A stretch of 64,000 nucleotides of DNA, from assembly GCA_016214845.1 (NCBI GenBank), contig JACRMS010000026.1, positions 164,655 through 228,654 on the forward strand, in the 5' to 3' direction. This document shows positions 63,920 through 64,000 of this stretch, one piece after another. Made by a program: the position numbers and the translations under genes. Within the stretch, counting starts at the first letter, position 1, and each line of letters starts with the position of its first letter. The stretch is from Nitrospirota bacterium. GTDB lineage: Bacteria; Nitrospirota; Thermodesulfovibrionia; UBA6902. The notes below the pieces were generated by a model. The model saw only the letters and a program-made list of their open reading frames with translations, was not told where the DNA came from and searched no databases.

Positions 63920-64000
63920 TTGAAGGAAGAGAAAGCAGCAAAGACGGAAGAAGTAAAAGCTAAGATCAGACGCCTTGTGCAGCAGACAATGCAGGAAGCC
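63920..64000 (+). CDS. 5' end of a possible IS256-type transposase (runs off window)
   Basis: AGGAGGT at 63907 precedes a TTG at 63920 and a frame that stays open to the window edge, encoding 27 residues that end in RRLVQQTMQEA. This resembles the N-terminus of Mutator/IS256-type transposases, and the bases at about 63874-63888 (AAACTGTGTAAATTG) resemble an IS256-type end. Only a fragment is visible, so the identification is tentative. Confidence 0.4.
   Translation, partial: MKEEKAAKTEEVKAKIRRLVQQTMQEA

Noticed and set aside
1..64000. CRISPR arrays, tRNA and rRNA genes
   Set aside because: No regularly spaced identical repeats and no cloverleaf or rRNA sequence were recognised on either strand by eye.

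Overview
This 64 kb window reads as chromosome from a flagellated Gram-negative bacterium, probably an uncultured Nitrospirota-type or deltaproteobacterial-type lineage. The grounds are a flagellar operon surrounded by sigma-54 activators, a PEP-CTERM (exosortase) substrate, archaeal-type phosphoglycerate mutase in a threonine pathway, many radical-SAM and Fe-S proteins, and intergenic spaces full of small palindromic repeats. The taxonomic call is inference; no rRNA or tRNA gene was seen.

Layout. (1) 1-7421, + strand: the 3' part of lipA, a class I aminotransferase, then homoserine dehydrogenase, a TusA-like protein, a ThiF/MoeB-like activating enzyme, threonine synthase, a ubiquitin-like sulfur carrier, a NIL-domain protein and a second threonine synthase. 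This looks like an aspartate-family amino-acid locus merged with a protein-thiocarboxylate sulfur system. (2) 7439-16687, mostly - strand: stress and small-molecule genes (PAS protein, three methyltransferases including ArsM, cupin, CGGC protein, AhpD-like protein, ECF sigma factor, metallo-beta-lactamase-fold protein, EamA exporter, PPOX-like flavoprotein). A likely transcription attenuator precedes one methyltransferase. (3) 16795-23673, + strand: phosphoglycerate-mutase-like candidate homoserine kinase, aspartate kinase, citramalate synthase, RseC, and an EF-G paralogue. (4) 23821-36705: a sigma-54-driven pair (Cys-rich small protein, PEP-CTERM protein), then a - strand surface-polysaccharide block (phosphodiesterase, LamG/propeller lipoprotein, O-antigen-ligase-like and GT39-like membrane proteins, methyltransferase, UGM-like flavoprotein, B12 radical SAM). 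(5) 36913-51939, - strand: flagellar genes flgB-flgC-fliE-fliF-fliG-fliH-fliI-fliJ plus a MotE-like protein, their TPR/kinase/NtrC operon, a second NtrC-type regulator, and a CheY-CheC-diguanylate cyclase operon. (6) 52093-60930: rlmN, a flavoprotein, a receiver-GGDEF-HD-GYP protein, ribF, and the N-degron set clpS-clpA-aat. (7) 60957-64000: an accessory patch with ArsR and a CGCGC peptide, a ferredoxin, a duplicated scrap of aat, a Phd antitoxin with a frameshifted ParE toxin, and a gene that seems cut by a mobile element at the right edge.

The genes work together in three visible ways. LysC, Hom, a candidate homoserine kinase and two ThrC copies cover aspartate to threonine, with the sulfur-carrier genes suggesting that one branch makes a sulfur amino acid. 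Sigma-54-like promoters and NtrC-type activators link motility and the PEP-CTERM genes. Two GGDEF proteins, CheC and CheY tie c-di-GMP and chemotaxis signalling to the motility/biofilm choice.

The most unusual items are the duplicated ThrC/sulfur-carrier locus, the LamG domain split by seven propeller-like repeats, palindromic repeats that have become part of coding sequences, the attenuator at 14241-14348, and a near-leaderless sigma-54 promoter in front of the flagellar regulatory operon.
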